Numbered from the stretch's first letter, positions 54,397 to 63,305 are shown. The stretch is DNA of 64,000 nt from Pseudomonas synxantha (GCF_900105675.1 NZ_LT629786.1:434001-498000); one strand, 5' to 3'. Numbers and translations are program-made. The notes: generated by a model not told the origin, from the letters alone.

Positions 54397-54589
54397 GGGT
54401 GTTCCTCACGCTTGTTTTTAGAAGAGTCGGAGGCAGTAACAACAGAATTTCATCGATGCAGAACCAGCGTCTGACGCGCCGTATTCAAGGTTGCCAAGGG
54501 CGGATGTTTATGTTCATTATCGCCGCCTGGCTATGTTCAAGGATTGGGTTGAAGCCTGTTGAATATGGCACTTGAGGTCAACGCGTATT

Positions 54590-55549
54590 ATGGAAACTCC
54601 ACTTTCCACTTCTGGAAACCTGCCACCCAAACCCGGTACAAGGCCGCCCCTGCAACTGAGTGGTTTGGACTTCAAACTGCTGCGGGTATTTATGGCCGTG
54701 GTCGAAGCCGGTGGTTTCAGTGCCGCGCAAAACGAACTGAATGTGGGCCTGGCGGCGATCAGCAAACAGATCTCCGACCTCGAGATTCGCATCGGCATGC
54801 GCCTGTGTACACGGGGCCGGGAAGGCTTCGGGCTGACCGAAGAAGGCAAGTTGGTGTATCAAGCGTCCATCGAGTTATTCACCTCGGTGGACAGTTTTCG
54901 CGACAAGCTTAGTTCAGCTCAAAATGAGCTGATTGGCGACCTTAGTGTCGGCGTTATTGATAACACCGTTTCTGACGTTAATTCCCCGCTGATTACCGCT
55001 TTGGGTAACTTACATCGGCAATCGCCAAAAATAAGATTACGCCTACATGCCTCGCAACTGGACGAAGTGGAACGCGGCGTCGTCGAAGGCCGCCTGATCG
55101 TCGGCATCGTCCCCGTGTACCAGCGCCGTGAAGAATTCGACTACTTCCCGCTCTACGAAGAAAAGGCCCACGCCTACTGCGCCGTAGGGCATCCGTTGTT
55201 CACTGCGAGCGATATTACGCCCGAGGTCTTGCGCCACTATGAGGTGGTGAACCATCGGTATGCGATCCATCGCGACAAGGCCACCTTCGTCAACTACGAC
55301 AGCCAGTCAGCCTCTGCCTCCCAGGTTGAAGCCGTCGCCATCCTGATCCTCACCGGCCGCTTCCTCGGCTTCCTGCCGGAACACTACGCCGCGCCACTGG
55401 TAAGGGAAGGGCGCCTGCGCGCACTGTGCCCGGAGCAGGTTCACCTGAGCACCGTGTTCAACCTGATCCTGCGCCACAACGCGCCGAGAAGCCCGATGGT
55501 CAAAGCCTTCGCCACAGCCTTGGGCGTGGACCTAAAGGCGCCGATCTAA
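54590..55549 (+). CDS. LysR-family regulator of the argH-like/ABC operon
   Basis: A 319-residue LysR-type regulator with helix-turn-helix GGFSAAQNELNVGLAAISKQ (about 41-60) and an effector domain. ATG 54590; the first 25 residues before the DNA-binding domain form a proline-rich leader. It is divergent from argH 193 bases away; TATGTTCA occurs twice in the gap (54509 and 54532), a candidate binding site. It probably activates the operon in the presence of the substrate. Confidence 0.88.
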   Translation: METPLSTSGNLPPKPGTRPPLQLSGLDFKLLRVFMAVVEAGGFSAAQNELNVGLAAISKQISDLEIRIGMRLCTRGREGFGLTEEGKLVYQASIELFTSVDSFRDKLSSAQNELIGDLSVGVIDNTVSDVNSPLITALGNLHRQSPKIRLRLHASQLDEVERGVVEGRLIVGIVPVYQRREEFDYFPLYEEKAHAYCAVGHPLFTASDITPEVLRHYEVVNHRYAIHRDKATFVNYDSQSASASQVEAVAILILTGRFLGFLPEHYAAPLVREGRLRALCPEQVHLSTVFNLILRHNAPRSPMVKAFATALGVDLKAPI

Positions 55550-55565
55550 GCCCCGCCAAAGATCA

Positions 55566-55605
55566 AATGTGGGAGGTGTCGAGCTTTAGCGAGGCTCCGA
55601 TGGGA
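55566..55605. repeat. Intergenic repeat of a third type
   Basis: AATGTGGGAGGTGTCGAGCTTTAGCGAGGCTCCGATGGG has the GTGGGAG start shared with REP elements but then follows a GTCGAGC..GCGAGGCT pattern, a further Pseudomonas intergenic repeat type to my recollection. It lies between the LysR and HAD genes. Confidence 0.65.
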
Positions 55606-55641
55606 TCGCCTCGGTCCCCCCGCCAACCCCACCCACCCGCG

Positions 55642-56301
55642 TCACCGCTGCAACCGAGCCCGCTTTTTCTTCTTCGCATGAAAATGCCGAAAATGCGCAT
55701 CCTGCGCTGCCGCCAACAACTCCCGATCCCCCCGCGTATCGCCCCAGGCCCGCAGCCGATACTCGCCCAAATCCCCATACACCGCCTCAAGCCGCAGTAC
55801 CTTGTTCTCACAACGGCAATTATTCCCGGTGAGCTTGCCGGTCAACACCCCGTCGACCACCTCAAGCTCAGTCCCAATCAACTTGATCCCAAGCCGATCG
55901 GCAAATGGCTGCAACACCAACGCCGGCGACGCCGAGCACAGCGTCACCACCGCCCCCGAGCCCAACTCCTGCTCCACCGACAACACCCCCGCCGGGCGCA
56001 TCAACCGCGCCCAATTACGCTGGCAATACTCCTCGGCCTTCTGCTGCACCCACGTCTTCTCCACCCCGGTCATAAAGGTGCGGATCAACTGCGCCTTCAA
56101 CTCATCCCGGCTGATCTGCCGCACCAAAAACCGCAGTCCAGGTACCGCCAGCTTGACCATCCGGCCATAAAACTCACCGGGGCCAAAGGCAAACTTGAGG
56201 AAGGGCACGAAACTGTCGTGGTGGGTGAGGGTGCCGTCGAAGTCAAAGACGGAGAGTACTTTGGCGTCAACGGGGCCGGCTTCGAGCATGTCTGGGTTCA
56301 C
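55642..56301 (-). CDS. HAD-IB-family hydrolase/phosphatase
   Basis: A 219-residue HAD-superfamily protein. The nucleophile motif is FDFDGTLTHHD (about 18-28), followed by a helical cap, TLCSASPALVL (motif II serine) and WGDTRGDRELL (motif IV aspartates). These match HAD-IB phosphatases of the SerB-like and lysophospholipid-processing kind. GTG 56301 has GAGG eight bases upstream; ATG 56289 is the alternative. The C-terminus is lysine- and arginine-rich (KKKKRARLQR). Confidence 0.87.
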   Translation of the reverse strand: MNPDMLEAGPVDAKVLSVFDFDGTLTHHDSFVPFLKFAFGPGEFYGRMVKLAVPGLRFLVRQISRDELKAQLIRTFMTGVEKTWVQQKAEEYCQRNWARLMRPAGVLSVEQELGSGAVVTLCSASPALVLQPFADRLGIKLIGTELEVVDGVLTGKLTGNNCRCENKVLRLEAVYGDLGEYRLRAWGDTRGDRELLAAAQDAHFRHFHAKKKKRARLQR

Positions 56302-56361
56302 GGGTTGGCCTCGGTCCTATCTAGTATTTTTTGTGCATGCATCAGGTGTGACAGCAGGAGT

Positions 56362-56547
56362 CTACTCCCGTGCCAATCTTCCGATCTTGGCGTAAAGCCC
56401 TTCGGTGAAAGCGTCCCGATCACTCGACCGGTGACAACGCTGATGGCAGTTGGGGCACAAGGCTACAGCATTGGTGATGCGATCCGAACCCTTCTGGACG
56501 AGGTGCTTGACGTGATGTGCTTCAAAAAGTGGCAATTGAACGCGCAT
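56362..56547 (-). pseudogene. HNH endonuclease remnant (C-terminal fragment)
   Basis: A 61-residue frame carrying the HNH core: FEAHHVKHLVQKGSD, then ITNAVALCPNCHQRCHRSSD with the CxxC and the final histidines. The usual N-terminal part of HNH proteins is missing; the frame begins exactly in the T-run of the nrdB terminator, so its upstream half seems to have been lost or replaced. It is either a decayed gene or a very short unexpressed remnant. No promoter or RBS is visible. Confidence 0.7.
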
Positions 56548-56573
56548 AAAAAAGCCCTGAGCGAGTCAGGGCT
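56548..56573 (-). terminator. Intrinsic terminator of nrdB
   Basis: On the minus strand AGCCCTGA and TCAGGGCT form an eight-pair stem with a five-base loop, followed by six T. It lies 25 bases after the nrdB stop. Confidence 0.9.
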
Positions 56574-56597
56574 TTATGGTGTTGCTCGGCTCAGGAA

Positions 56598-57848
56598 TCA
56601 ATCCCAGCTCAACGCCCCACCCGTCTGATACTCAATCACCCGAGTCTCAAAGAAATTCTTCTCTTTCTTCAAATCCATAATCTCACTCATCCACGGGAAC
56701 GGATTCGTCGTCCCTGGGTACTCTTCCTTCAAACCAATCTGCGACAACCGACGGTTAGCAATGAACTTGAGGTAGTCCTCCATCATCGCCGCGTTCATGC
56801 CCAACACGCCGCGAGGCATTGTGTCACGAGCGTATTCAATCTCCAGCTGCGTCCCCTGCAAAATCATCTGGGTCGCTTCTTCTTTCATCTCGGCATCCCA
56901 CAGGTGTGGGTTTTCGATTTTGATCTGGTTGATCACATCGATACCGAAGTTCAGGTGCATCGACTCATCGCGCAGGATGTACTGGAACTGCTCGGCCACG
57001 CCGGTCATCTTGTTGCGACGGCCCATGGACAGGATCTGGGTGAAGCCGCAGTAGAAGAAGATGCCTTCCAGTACGCAGTAGTAGGCGACCAGGTTGCGCA
57101 GCAGTTCCTTGTCGGTCTCGACCGTGCCGGTTTCGAACTTCGGATCGGAGATCGAACGGGTGTATTTCAGGCCCCAGGCGGCTTTTTTAGCGACCGATGG
57201 AATCTCGTGGTACATGTTGAAGATCTCGCCTTCATCCATGGCCAACGATTCGATGCAGTACTGGTAGGCGTGGGTGTGGATCGCTTCTTCGAAGGCTTGG
57301 CGCAGGATGTACTGGCGGCATTCCGGGTTGGTGATCAGGCGGTACACGGCCAGCACCAGGTTGTTGGCGACCAACGAGTCGGCGGTGGAGAAGAAGCCGA
57401 GGTTACGCATGACGATGCGGCGTTCGTCGTCGGTCAGGCCTTCGGGGGTTTTCCACAGGGCGATGTCGGCGGTCATGTTGACCTCTTGCGGCATCCAGTG
57501 GTTGGCGCAGCCGTCGAGGTACTTCTGCCAGGCCCAGTCGTACTTGAAGGGTACGAGTTGGTTGAGGTCGGCGCGGCAGTTGATCATGCGTTTTTCGTCA
57601 ACGGCGACGCGGGCGGAGGCGCCTTCGAGTTCGGCGAGGCCTTCGGCGACGTCGAGTTTGTCCAGGGCAGCCTTGGCGCGCACGATGGCGGCCGAGTCAC
57701 TGGCGGTGACGGCGCGGGCTTCGATGGCGGCAGCGGCGCCGGCACCGTCGAGGCGGTCCATGTTGGCTTCGGTGGCGTGGCCGGCGTTGGCGCCTTTAGC
57801 GGCTACTTCGCCTTCTTCTTCTTTGTCGAATTCGTCCCAGCTCAGCAT
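56598..57848 (-). CDS. nrdB: Class Ia ribonucleotide reductase, beta subunit
   Basis: A 416-residue R2 protein that carries the tyrosyl radical for deoxyribonucleotide synthesis. The iron ligands and radical tyrosine are seen in [11 protein letters not shown] and RDESMHL; the C-terminal peptide (TGGALSWD) that docks to NrdA is intact. An N-terminal acidic, alanine-rich extension (about 70 residues) precedes the fold, as in other Pseudomonas NrdB. The start [14 protein letters not shown] at ATG 57848 is usual for the genus. NrdA is not next to it in this window. Confidence 0.95.
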   Translation of the reverse strand: MLSWDEFDKEEEGEVAAKGANAGHATEANMDRLDGAGAAAAIEARAVTASDSAAIVRAKAALDKLDVAEGLAELEGASARVAVDEKRMINCRADLNQLVPFKYDWAWQKYLDGCANHWMPQEVNMTADIALWKTPEGLTDDERRIVMRNLGFFSTADSLVANNLVLAVYRLITNPECRQYILRQAFEEAIHTHAYQYCIESLAMDEGEIFNMYHEIPSVAKKAAWGLKYTRSISDPKFETGTVETDKELLRNLVAYYCVLEGIFFYCGFTQILSMGRRNKMTGVAEQFQYILRDESMHLNFGIDVINQIKIENPHLWDAEMKEEATQMILQGTQLEIEYARDTMPRGVLGMNAAMMEDYLKFIANRRLSQIGLKEEYPGTTNPFPWMSEIMDLKKEKNFFETRVIEYQTGGALSWD

Positions 57849-57883
57849 GACGTGTCGTCTCCTGCGTGAGGGCTCAAAGGTGC

Positions 57884-57917
57884 CCGTGTGAAACCGGATG
57901 GTTGGGTGTTCACACGG
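57884..57917 (-). promoter_or_regulatory. Inverted repeat in the nrdB leader
   Basis: CCGTGTGAA and TTCACACGG are perfect nine-base arms separated by 16 bases, 36 to 69 bases upstream of the nrdB start. They could form an RNA hairpin in the leader or bind a dimeric regulator. Confidence 0.5.
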
Positions 57918-58106
57918 CCCAATGGCCGCGGTGGATCTTAAGGAATCGTTTGTTGCAGCTAGCGCACGCATTAAACGGAATAGGGCTACGGGTGCTCTGC
58001 GTGAGGCTTGAGGTGCGCAGCGGTAGGTGCAAGCTCGCGCGGGATGCCTCAGGTCTGGCTCTTCATCCCAGTGTAAAGGGATATTGCAGGCCCGATTTAC
58101 CCGCGC

Positions 58107-58112
58107 ATTATA
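58107..58112 (-). promoter_or_regulatory. Putative -10 box of nrdB
   Basis: TATAAT on the minus strand, about 260 bases upstream of nrdB, in a local AT-rich patch. A good -35 at 16-18 bases is not seen. If real, the mRNA has a leader of about 250 bases containing the inverted repeat. Confidence 0.4.
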
Positions 58113-58258
58113 GGGAAAAATTTGGGTTTGTGTTGTGGCGGATGGTCACTGATCAGAGACAAAAAGGACGCTTTTTAAGTCGGGGTGAGAGTTTACGGGG
58201 TGTTGCTGCCGCAAGTTTTTTAGCAACTGGCACACATCTCCGATTGTCGGCGAATTGC

Positions 58259-58313
58259 CATATGTCTTGCATAGGCTTCTACGTATCTCTACATTGCATA
58301 TGTCAGGCATAGG
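58259..58313. promoter_or_regulatory. Direct-repeat operator of vapBC
   Basis: CATATGTCTTGCATAGG (58259-58275) and CATATGTCAGGCATAGG (58297-58313) agree in 15 of 17 bases, 38 bases apart. Each is itself a rough TATGTC..GCATA palindrome. VapB-VapC complexes bind such paired sites, so this is the likely autoregulatory operator. Confidence 0.7.
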
Positions 58314-58326
58314 TAGGAGCTGAATC

Positions 58327-58557
58327 ATGCGCACAGTCTCGATTTTTAAAAACGGAAAGAACCAGGCTATTCGATTCCCAAACGACATGGCCTATGAGGG
58401 AGTCGGCGAACTCGAAATCACCCGCAACGGAGATACGATTACGTTGCGACCTGTACGACCTAGCTGGGGGTCGTTGCGTGAACTGCCCAAGGCGGACGAA
58501 GATTTTCTACAGGAGCGTCAGGACGTTATTGGCGATGAAGGCAGGTTCAATCTGTGA
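58327..58557 (+). CDS. vapB: VapB-type antitoxin (AbrB fold)
   Basis: A 76-residue antitoxin with an N-terminal AbrB-like swapped-hairpin DNA-binding domain (VSIFKNGKNQAIRFPNDM; GELEITRNGDTITLRP) and a C-terminal toxin-binding tail (FLQERQDVIGDEGRF). ATG 58327 follows TAGGAGC. It overlaps the toxin gene by four bases. Confidence 0.9.
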   Translation: MRTVSIFKNGKNQAIRFPNDMAYEGVGELEITRNGDTITLRPVRPSWGSLRELPKADEDFLQERQDVIGDEGRFNL

Positions 58558-58967
58558 CGACATACATGCTGGATACCTGCATTTGCTCATTCATCATGCG
58601 TGAACGGCCAGAGTGTGTGCTTGAGCGACTGGCATTGGAGGTCGCGAGGAGCAATCGAATCGTGATTTCGGCCATAACCTATGCCGAAATGCGATATGGA
58701 CAGATTGGGAAAAAGGCTTCGCCCAAACACAAGACGTTAGTCGATGAGTTTGTGAAGCGGCTCGATGAGGTATTGCCTTGGGGCTTGGCAGCGGTGGACG
58801 CGACGGTTGAGGTGAAGCGAAGCTTGACTGGGCAAGGGTCGATCATCGGTCAAAATGACACGGCGATAGCCGGGCATGCAATTGCTGCGGGATGTACGTT
58901 GGTAACCAACAACGTCCGGGAATTCAGTCGTGTAGCGGGGTTGTCTTACGAGGACTGGGTTCACTGA
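58554..58967 (+). CDS. vapC: VapC-type toxin (PIN-domain ribonuclease)
   Basis: A 137-residue PIN-domain toxin. The metal-binding acidic residues are in MLDTCICSF (first aspartate), ISAITYAEM (glutamate), and GQNDTAIAGHA (aspartates); all four expected positions are present. Free VapC cuts specific RNAs, often initiator tRNA, and is held by VapB. Start is GTG 58554 overlapping the antitoxin stop. Confidence 0.9.
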   Translation: MTTYMLDTCICSFIMRERPECVLERLALEVARSNRIVISAITYAEMRYGQIGKKASPKHKTLVDEFVKRLDEVLPWGLAAVDATVEVKRSLTGQGSIIGQNDTAIAGHAIAAGCTLVTNNVREFSRVAGLSYEDWVH

Positions 58968-58999
58968 AAGATCGGATGGCATCGGTACGGCTGGCGCCG

Positions 59000-59040
59000 C
59001 TATCGGGAGCAAGTCGAATCGTCTCACCGCCCCTCCCACA
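59000..59040. repeat. REP variant with extra central segment
   Basis: CTATCGGGAGCAAG and CCCCTCCCACA are the two parts of a REP arm, here separated by 16 bases (TCGAATCGTCTCACCG) in place of a direct join. It may be a longer REP family or a REP with an insertion. Confidence 0.7.
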
Positions 59041-59074
59041 GTTTGATCGCGGAGGCGTCAGGAATCGAGCCTTT

Positions 59075-59098
59075 GCCGCAAGAACGATTTCTTGCGGC
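59075..59098. repeat. Hairpin near the DUF2790 gene
   Basis: GCCGCAAGAA and TTCTTGCGGC form a perfect ten-base stem with a short loop. No T-run follows on either strand, so a terminator role is uncertain. Confidence 0.5.
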
Positions 59099-59124
59099 GA
59101 ATAAGCTTCCAACTTGAATCGCTG

Positions 59125-59394
59125 TTATCCGTTAGAACAACCATTGCCCATCACGTGATAATTAAGAATATGCCGCTGACCTTGTGAGTCTTCATATTCC
59201 ATCTTCACCGGTACAACTTCGCATACTTCCGGGATGTTGCTCATGGATAATACTTTGGCCACATCCAAGTGAGTGCTATAGGTGTAGTCCTCAACGATCG
59301 GTGCATTCTGGCCAGCCAGCTCAGTCGGGGCCTCGTCGGCCAAGGCGGCGGTGGCGCACAGGCTGCTGAGGGCCATAACTAATAAAGCTTTCAT
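59125..59394 (-). CDS. DUF2790-family secreted protein
   Basis: An 89-residue protein with a signal peptide (MKALLVMALSSLCATAALA) and a short mature domain with two cysteines (VCEV and NGCSNG). I place it in the DUF2790 family known from pseudomonads; function unknown. The gene is alone, between the vapBC module and acsA. Confidence 0.8.
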   Translation of the reverse strand: MKALLVMALSSLCATAALADEAPTELAGQNAPIVEDYTYSTHLDVAKVLSMSNIPEVCEVVPVKMEYEDSQGQRHILNYHVMGNGCSNG

Positions 59395-59791
59395 TTCTTA
59401 ATTACCTTCTTCAGGGCGAAAGGGGTCACGGGGCCCTTGTGAGGCCGCGTGTGTAACTTAAAAGTTGGGAAGTTCGGATTAACGTGCCTTCGTGGGGGCT
59501 GTTACGTTGTTAATCACAGTGCCTTGGTTGGCGGAAGTGATTCTAAGCCTGCGGGTTATATTCATATACCCGTGCTTTTGATAAACACCTTTGGCGGTTT
59601 TTGTAACAATCGGTCAATCAAAGTTTTTTCAATCACCCGCAAAGCGCCACAGGCTGCGGGCCAGAGCGGTAAACCGGCATAGCAGGGCAATTTGTAGGGT
59701 CTTGTTACTACCATCGTCGAATGGTTCTATAGGCCCACCCCGGCTACAACAGGGGCCATACAACAACAACTATGTCACCGAGGTAAGAAAG
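59395..59791. other. Intergenic region before acsA
   Basis: A 397-base gap. It holds a short near-palindrome at 59552-59572 (CGGGTTATATTCATATACCCG) and AT-rich patches; no gene or clear sigma-54 site is visible. The acsA promoter must lie here. Confidence 0.5.
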
Positions 59792-61747
59792 ATGAGTGCG
59801 GCTTCCCTGTACCCCGTTCGCCCCGAAGTAGCAGCCAACACGCTGACCGACGAGGCAACCTACAAGGCCATGTACCAGCAGTCGGTGGTCAACCCCGATG
59901 GCTTCTGGCGTGAGCAAGCCAAGCGCCTTGACTGGGTCAAGCCTTTCACCGCGGTGAAGCAGACCTCGTTCGACGACCACCATGTCGACATCAAGTGGTT
60001 CGCCGATGGCACCTTGAACGTTTCCTACAATTGCCTGGACCGTCACCTGGCCGAGCGTGGTGACCAGATCGCGATCATCTGGGAGGGCGATGACCCTGCC
60101 GAGAGCCGCAATATCACCTACCGCGAGTTGCATGAAGAAGTCTGCAAGTTTGCCAACGCCCTGCGTGGGCAGGATGTGCATCGCGGCGACGTGGTGACTA
60201 TCTATATGCCGATGATCCCCGAAGCCGTGGTCGCCATGCTGGCCTGTACTCGCATCGGTGCGATCCATTCGGTGGTATTTGGCGGTTTCTCCCCGGAAGC
60301 ACTGGCCGGTCGCATTATCGACTGTAAGTCGAAGGTGGTGATCACCGCCGACGAAGGCATCCGCGCCGGTAAGAAGATTCCGTTGAAGGCCAATGTCGAC
60401 GACGCCCTGACCAACCCGGAAACCAGCAGCATCCAGAAGGTCATCGTGTGCAAGCGCACCAACGGTGCGATCAAGTGGAACCAGCATCGCGATATCTGGT
60501 ACGAAGACCTGATGAAAGTGGCGGGCACCGTGTGCGCGCCCAAAGAGATGGGCGCAGAAGAAGCGCTGTTCATCCTCTATACCTCTGGCTCAACCGGCAA
60601 GCCTAAAGGCGTACAGCACACCACCGGCGGCTACTTGCTGTATGCAGCTCTGACCCACGAGCGTGTGTTCGACTACCGCCCAGGCGAAATCTACTGGTGC
60701 ACCGCCGATGTCGGCTGGGTCACCGGTCACACCTATATCGTCTACGGCCCGTTGGCCAATGGCGCGACCACCCTGTTGTTCGAAGGCGTGCCGAACTATC
60801 CGGACATCACCCGGGTGGCGAAGATCGTCGACAAGCACAAGGTCAATATCCTCTACACCGCACCGACGGCGATCCGCGCCATGATGGCCTCCGGCACCGC
60901 CGCCTGCGAAGGCGCCGACGGCAGCAGCCTGCGCCTGCTCGGCTCAGTGGGCGAGCCGATCAACCCGGAAGCCTGGGACTGGTACTACAAGAACGTCGGT
61001 CAATCCCGTTGCCCGATCGTCGACACCTGGTGGCAGACTGAAACCGGCGGCAACATGATGAGCCCGCTGCCGGGCGCCCATGCGCTCAAGCCGGGTTCTG
61101 CGGCACGCCCGTTCTTTGGCGTGGTGCCGGCATTGGTGGATAACCTGGGCAACCTGATCGAAGGCGCCACCGAAGGCAATCTGGTGATCCTCGATTCGTG
61201 GCCGGGCCAGGCGCGTACGCTGTACGGCGACCACGACCGCTTCGTCGATACCTATTTCAAGACCTTCCGTGGCATGTACTTCACCGGTGACGGTGCCCGT
61301 CGTGACGAGGATGGTTACTACTGGATCACCGGGCGTGTGGATGACGTGTTGAACGTGTCCGGCCACCGCATGGGCACCGCCGAGATCGAAAGCGCCATGG
61401 TCGCTCACCCGAAAGTCGCCGAGGCGGCGGTGGTGGGTGTGCCGCATGACATCAAGGGGCAGGGCATTTATGTCTACGTCACCCTGATCGGTGGCGAGGA
61501 ACCGAGCGAGCAGTTGCGCCTGGAACTGAAGAACTGGGTGCGCAAGGAAATCGGCCCGATTGCTTCGCCGGATGTGATCCAGTGGGCGCCGGGCTTGCCA
61601 AAGACGCGCTCGGGGAAAATCATGCGGCGCATTCTGCGCAAGATTGCCACGGGTGAGTATGACGGGTTGGGGGATATCTCCACCCTGGCCGATCCAGGGG
61701 TGGTGGCGCATTTGATTGAGACGCACAAGACCATGAACGTCGCGTAA
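59792..61747 (+). CDS. acsA: Acetyl-CoA synthetase
   Basis: A 651-residue AMP-forming acetyl-CoA synthetase. The P-loop-like [14 protein letters not shown] (about 264-277), the WWQTETGG motif, and the C-terminal [13 protein letters not shown] segment, whose lysine is the usual acetylation control site, are all present. Length and start MSAASLYPV match other Pseudomonas Acs. ATG 59792 follows GAGGTAAGAAAG. It activates acetate to acetyl-CoA for growth on acetate or ethanol. Confidence 0.96.
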   Translation: MSAASLYPVRPEVAANTLTDEATYKAMYQQSVVNPDGFWREQAKRLDWVKPFTAVKQTSFDDHHVDIKWFADGTLNVSYNCLDRHLAERGDQIAIIWEGDDPAESRNITYRELHEEVCKFANALRGQDVHRGDVVTIYMPMIPEAVVAMLACTRIGAIHSVVFGGFSPEALAGRIIDCKSKVVITADEGIRAGKKIPLKANVDDALTNPETSSIQKVIVCKRTNGAIKWNQHRDIWYEDLMKVAGTVCAPKEMGAEEALFILYTSGSTGKPKGVQHTTGGYLLYAALTHERVFDYRPGEIYWCTADVGWVTGHTYIVYGPLANGATTLLFEGVPNYPDITRVAKIVDKHKVNILYTAPTAIRAMMASGTAACEGADGSSLRLLGSVGEPINPEAWDWYYKNVGQSRCPIVDTWWQTETGGNMMSPLPGAHALKPGSAARPFFGVVPALVDNLGNLIEGATEGNLVILDSWPGQARTLYGDHDRFVDTYFKTFRGMYFTGDGARRDEDGYYWITGRVDDVLNVSGHRMGTAEIESAMVAHPKVAEAAVVGVPHDIKGQGIYVYVTLIGGEEPSEQLRLELKNWVRKEIGPIASPDVIQWAPGLPKTRSGKIMRRILRKIATGEYDGLGDISTLADPGVVAHLIETHKTMNVA

Positions 61748-61766
61748 GGCGCAGTTGGTGGGAAAG

Positions 61767-61800
61767 AGCCCCATTCGGTGTGAGCCGGGTGGGGCTTTTT
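61767..61800 (+). terminator. Intrinsic terminator after acsA
   Basis: AGCCCCATTCGG and CCGGGTGGGGCT form a 12-pair stem (two G-T pairs) with a six-base loop, followed by five T, 20 bases after the acsA stop. Confidence 0.9.
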
Positions 61801-61828
61801 AATGAGGTCTTGAAACTAACAAGAAACC

Positions 61829-61922
61829 AATGTGGGAGGGGGCTTGCTCCCGATTGCGGTGGGTCAGTGCCAGATATACCGGCTGACCCGCCGCTATCGG
61901 GAGCAAGCCCCCTCCCACATTT
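61829..61922. repeat. REPIN (paired REP elements)
   Basis: Standard paired unit after the acsA terminator, with left arm GGCTTGCTCCCGATTGCGG and right arm CGCTATCGGGAGCAAGCC. Confidence 0.95.
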
Positions 61923-62256
61923 GGATTGCACTCCATGGCGAGCATTGATGACGCATAACCACCAAACCAATAAATATCGATTTCCACGGTAGGACGTTTC
62001 AGAATGTTACCGCCAGGCGCAAATGTGTAACCTCCCGGCCAAACCTGGGGCATTGCACCACGCCTGCGCTCCTAAAAACTGCGTTTTAGACACCCTGATA
62101 AATAAGATTAAACGCCACACTTGCCGTGCCAGAAGGGTTTGCGAATAATAGGCCCGCAATTTGCAGTACCAATGGGTTTAATATCTTTTGTCTCTGCACA
62201 AAATCCAGAGGCTGTCAATGTGCTGGAACCGCTTTCTCAGTGCTTCTGTAAATTGT

Positions 62257-62277
62257 TGTCGCATTGAGGAAATATCG
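62257..62277 (+). promoter_or_regulatory. ArgR-like binding site upstream of aotJ
   Basis: TGTCGC, eight bases, AA and five bases fit the half-site pattern known for P. aeruginosa ArgR. A weaker TGTCGT lies 31 bases further on (62288). P. aeruginosa aotJ is ArgR-controlled, so this is a likely operator. The rest of 61923-62428 shows nothing else I can name. Confidence 0.5.
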
Positions 62278-62428
62278 GCTTCCGGGCTGTCGTTAGAATG
62301 CCGATCACTCGCTCGTCGTCGCAGGTGTTGCCCGCGCAGGACGCAGCACCGCTATTCGGTTACACCTTCGCCGCATCGTGGGCCATGGCTCATACTGCTG
62401 TTTTGCCCCATACCGATGGAGTCCCAAG

Positions 62429-63214
62429 ATGAAGAAACTCGTGCTGTTGGGCGCCCTGGCGCTGTCCGTGCTGTCCATGCAGGCTTTCGCCGAAGGCAAG
62501 CCACTGAAAATTGGTATCGAAGCGGCTTACCCTCCGTTTGCCTCGAAGGCGCCGGATGGCAGCATCGTCGGTTTTGACTACGACATCGGCAACGCCCTGT
62601 GCGAAGAGATGAAGGTCAAGTGCACCTGGGTCGAACAGGAATTCGATGGCCTGATCCCGGCGCTGAAAGTGCGCAAGATCGACGCGATCCTGTCGTCCAT
62701 GTCCATCACCGAAGACCGCAAGAAATCCGTGGACTTCACTAACCGCTACTACCTGACCCCTGCGCGCCTGGTGATGAAGGAAGGCACTGCCGTCACTGAA
62801 AGCCTGGATGAATTGAAGGGCAAGAAGATCGGCGTGCAGCGTGGTTCGATCCACGACCGTTTCGCCAAGGAAGTCCTGGCCCCTAAAGGTGCCACGGTCG
62901 TGCCTTACAGCTCGCAGAACGAGATCTACCTGGATGTGGAAGCCGGTCGCCTTGACGGTACCGTGGCCGATGCCACCCTGCTGCAGGAAGGTTTCCTTGA
63001 TACCCCAGCCGGTAAAGGCTACGGGTTCACCGGCCCGTCCTTCACCGACGCCAAGTACTTCGGCGACGGCATAGGCATCGCGGTTCGCAAAGGTGACAAG
63101 GAAAACTTGGAGCGCATCAACGCTGCCATTGCCGCGATTCGCGCCAACGGCAAGTACAAGGCCATCCAGGACAAATACTTCAACTTCGATATCTACGGCC
63201 CGGAAACCAAGTAA
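62429..63214 (+). CDS. aotJ: Arginine/ornithine-binding protein AotJ
   Basis: A 261-residue periplasmic binding protein of family 3. The signal peptide ([16 protein letters not shown]) and mature segments [40 protein letters not shown] and [10 protein letters not shown] match P. aeruginosa AotJ closely. ATG 62429 follows a weak purine stretch. It is the first gene of the aot operon, which takes up arginine and ornithine and is induced through ArgR. Confidence 0.93.
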   Translation: MKKLVLLGALALSVLSMQAFAEGKPLKIGIEAAYPPFASKAPDGSIVGFDYDIGNALCEEMKVKCTWVEQEFDGLIPALKVRKIDAILSSMSITEDRKKSVDFTNRYYLTPARLVMKEGTAVTESLDELKGKKIGVQRGSIHDRFAKEVLAPKGATVVPYSSQNEIYLDVEAGRLDGTVADATLLQEGFLDTPAGKGYGFTGPSFTDAKYFGDGIGIAVRKGDKENLERINAAIAAIRANGKYKAIQDKYFNFDIYGPETK

Positions 63215-63236
63215 GGACTCGCGGCTGTCTGTCCAG

Positions 63237-63279
63237 AATGGCGCAAGCACCAGAATTCCTGCGGTTTGCGCCATTTTTT
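63237..63279 (+). terminator. Intercistronic hairpin between aotJ and aotQ
   Basis: AATGGCGCAA and TTGCGCCATT form a perfect ten-base stem with a loop of about 19 bases and a six-T tail. In binding-protein operons such a hairpin often stabilises or limits the distal transcript, raising the amount of binding protein over permease. Confidence 0.75.
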
Positions 63280-63305
63280 CATCCCCCTTTTCGAGGACCT
63301 GAATC

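Larger units (their letters stand above)
57849..58326. other. Intergenic region between nrdB and vapB
   Basis: A 478-base stretch without a believable gene; frames in it lack codon bias or homology. It holds the nrdB leader with an inverted repeat (57884-57917), a candidate -10 (58107-58112) and the repeated vapBC operator (58259-58313). I found no clear NrdR box by eye. Confidence 0.7.

Noticed and set aside
55426..56628. 400-codon plus-strand frame over the HAD gene and HNH remnant
   Set aside because: It runs over two genes on the other strand and has a proline/arginine-rich, low-information sequence.
56904..57869. 321-codon plus-strand frame across nrdB
   Set aside because: Glycine- and valine-rich shadow of the nrdB sequence, no homology.
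57866..58312. 148-codon plus-strand frame between nrdB and vapB
   Set aside because: No RBS, no homology and random composition; the stretch is better read as leader and operator sequence.
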